Part shown: positions 62,969 through 64,000 of the stretch, one piece after another | Position numbering within the stretch: the stretch's first letter is position 1 | Layout: every line of letters begins with the position of its first letter | NCBI RefSeq assembly: GCF_000189635.1 | Contig: NW_002476381.1 | Coordinates: forward strand, 1 to 64,000 | Reading direction: 5' to 3' | DNA length: 64,000 nt | DNA from: Tetrahymena thermophila SB210 | Taxonomy: Eukaryota > Ciliophora > Oligohymenophorea > Hymenostomatida > Tetrahymenidae | Notes under the pieces: model-generated | What the model was told of the DNA's origin: nothing | What the model saw: only the letters and a program-made list of their open reading frames with translations | The model's database searches: none | Made by a program: the position numbers and the translations under genes

Positions 62969-64000
62969 TCTTATCTTACATCTATAATCAAAATTTTCTT
63001 TTAAGACTTCTCTAAACTATTAATTACAAAGTATAAAAATTTAATATTGTTGTAAAAAGAACTATAAAATTACACTTGAAGCTGCTCTAAGATAGAATAT
63101 TTTTGATAGCTTTTGCAACGTACTATTTATTTATTACTGATTCTTGATCGCTCTAACTAATTTTTTTATATTCAATTAAAATTTTAATTTATTAAGTTAA
63201 TTAATAATTTATAGCTAAAAAATATTTTATCTTTTTATCTAATTTATGTTATTTAATACATATTTTATAATTAGAGTGATGAATCAATATATCAATCAAA
63301 CTTCTACATAACATTTTTAAATTATCAAAATAAATAGATAGATATTCATTTATTTTTTTATAATCCATTTCTGATAAATTTATCAAAATTTTTGAAATAT
63401 CATTTGATGATTTTCTATTTTTATATTTTCAATATTATTCTTATGATATGAAAAAAAATAAATATCTAGCAACTCTAAAATTTATGTTTTATATTATCTC
63501 AAATTGAATTATGCTTAAAATATTTTTTAACTCTTCTCTAAATTAAGTTTAAATTTATTATTAATTTAATTAATTTCTTAAATTTAACCAACCTTTGAAA
63601 TCTTCTAAAATTAACTATGTTAATTGATTTATTTATAAATATCATAATTTTTGTTTTTGATAATAGAACCGTTAAAATTTATTTAATTTTATATTAAATC
63701 CTCAAGATAATTTTTTATTTTATTTTGCTTATCTTAGTTATTTAGTGAAATATAAAATATTAAAAAAATATCTAAATATATTTTGTGGTAATTTAGAATT
63801 TTTTAAGGGAAAAATTATTTATGTTTGTTTGCTTAATTCGAGCTAACAAACTATTTAAAAATTATAAAACTTTGCTTAAATAAGAATAAACCAACGTTTT
63901 TAGATATTTATCAAACATATTAATAGTTTAATTAATATTTTGATTAATTGTATACCTTAAACTAAAATAGTTTAATTTATGTTTTATTTTGAATGTTAAA
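62969..64000. other. Upstream spacer of the TBC gene
   Basis: AT-rich. A slightly GC-richer stretch at 63070-63160 is probably the leader or promoter of the minus-strand gene. No coding frame supported to the window end. Confidence 0.45.

Noticed and set aside
1-64000. tRNA, 5S rRNA or transposon genes
   Set aside because: No T-loop-like GTTCRANTC blocks with matching arms, no 5S sequence, and no transposase or reverse transcriptase motifs were seen by eye; a tRNAscan and repeat search would settle this.

Overview
This window is the left end of a ciliate macronuclear chromosome, almost certainly Tetrahymena (probably T. thermophila or a close relative). Evidence: bases 1-231 are a C4A2 telomere; intergenic and intron DNA is extremely AT-rich; conserved proteins read through in-frame TAA and TAG as Gln, and every supported gene ends at TGA; introns are GT-AG, mostly 50-150 nt (too long for Paramecium). 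All gene models below were spliced by eye under the ciliate nuclear code. For every multi-exon gene the exon lengths sum to a multiple of three with matching phases, but no model was tested against RNA or a database.

Layout, left to right. A 133-aa three-exon gene of unknown function starts 413 bp from the telomere. Next comes a direct pair of RimK-like ATP-grasp ligase genes (1916-3019 and 6865-7956). They share coding sequence and a conserved 3' flank, and are separated by 3.8 kb of AT-rich DNA. Then follow a TMEM135-like multi-pass protein (12220-13181), a secreted GH5 endoglycoceramidase-like enzyme (15781-18043), an 838-aa Cys-rich membrane protein with a 55-residue Asn tract (18401-21411), an aldo/keto reductase on the minus strand, an ABHD4/5-type hydrolase, and a secreted 284-aa Cys-rich protein.

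From 28.7 to 36.9 kb lie two conserved housekeeping genes on the minus strand: the long tRNase Z (tRNA 3' end processing) and coatomer beta' (COPI coat, 15 exons, the first being only the start codon). After a 1.9 kb divergent spacer holding a duplicated noncoding element come a 999-aa coiled-coil protein, a SAXO-like axonemal microtubule protein with an unusual N-terminal extension, and an unknown 186-aa acidic-tailed protein. The right part holds a small leucine-rich-repeat gene whose six internal exons are each exactly 90 nt (one repeat per exon), and a 15-exon minus-strand gene for a 1871-aa TBC-domain protein whose two catalytic finger positions look lost.

The genes do not form a pathway; this is ordinary gene-by-gene ciliate organisation. 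The less explained signals are noncoding: a compact foldable GC-richer island near 47.9-48.1 kb followed by a T-run (candidate RNA gene), a 26-nt-arm inverted repeat at 24.4-24.6 kb, duplicated noncoding blocks at 37.4-37.8 and 42.6-43.1 kb, and the conserved 3' element of the ligase pair. I found no convincing tRNA, rRNA, transposon or CRISPR array.
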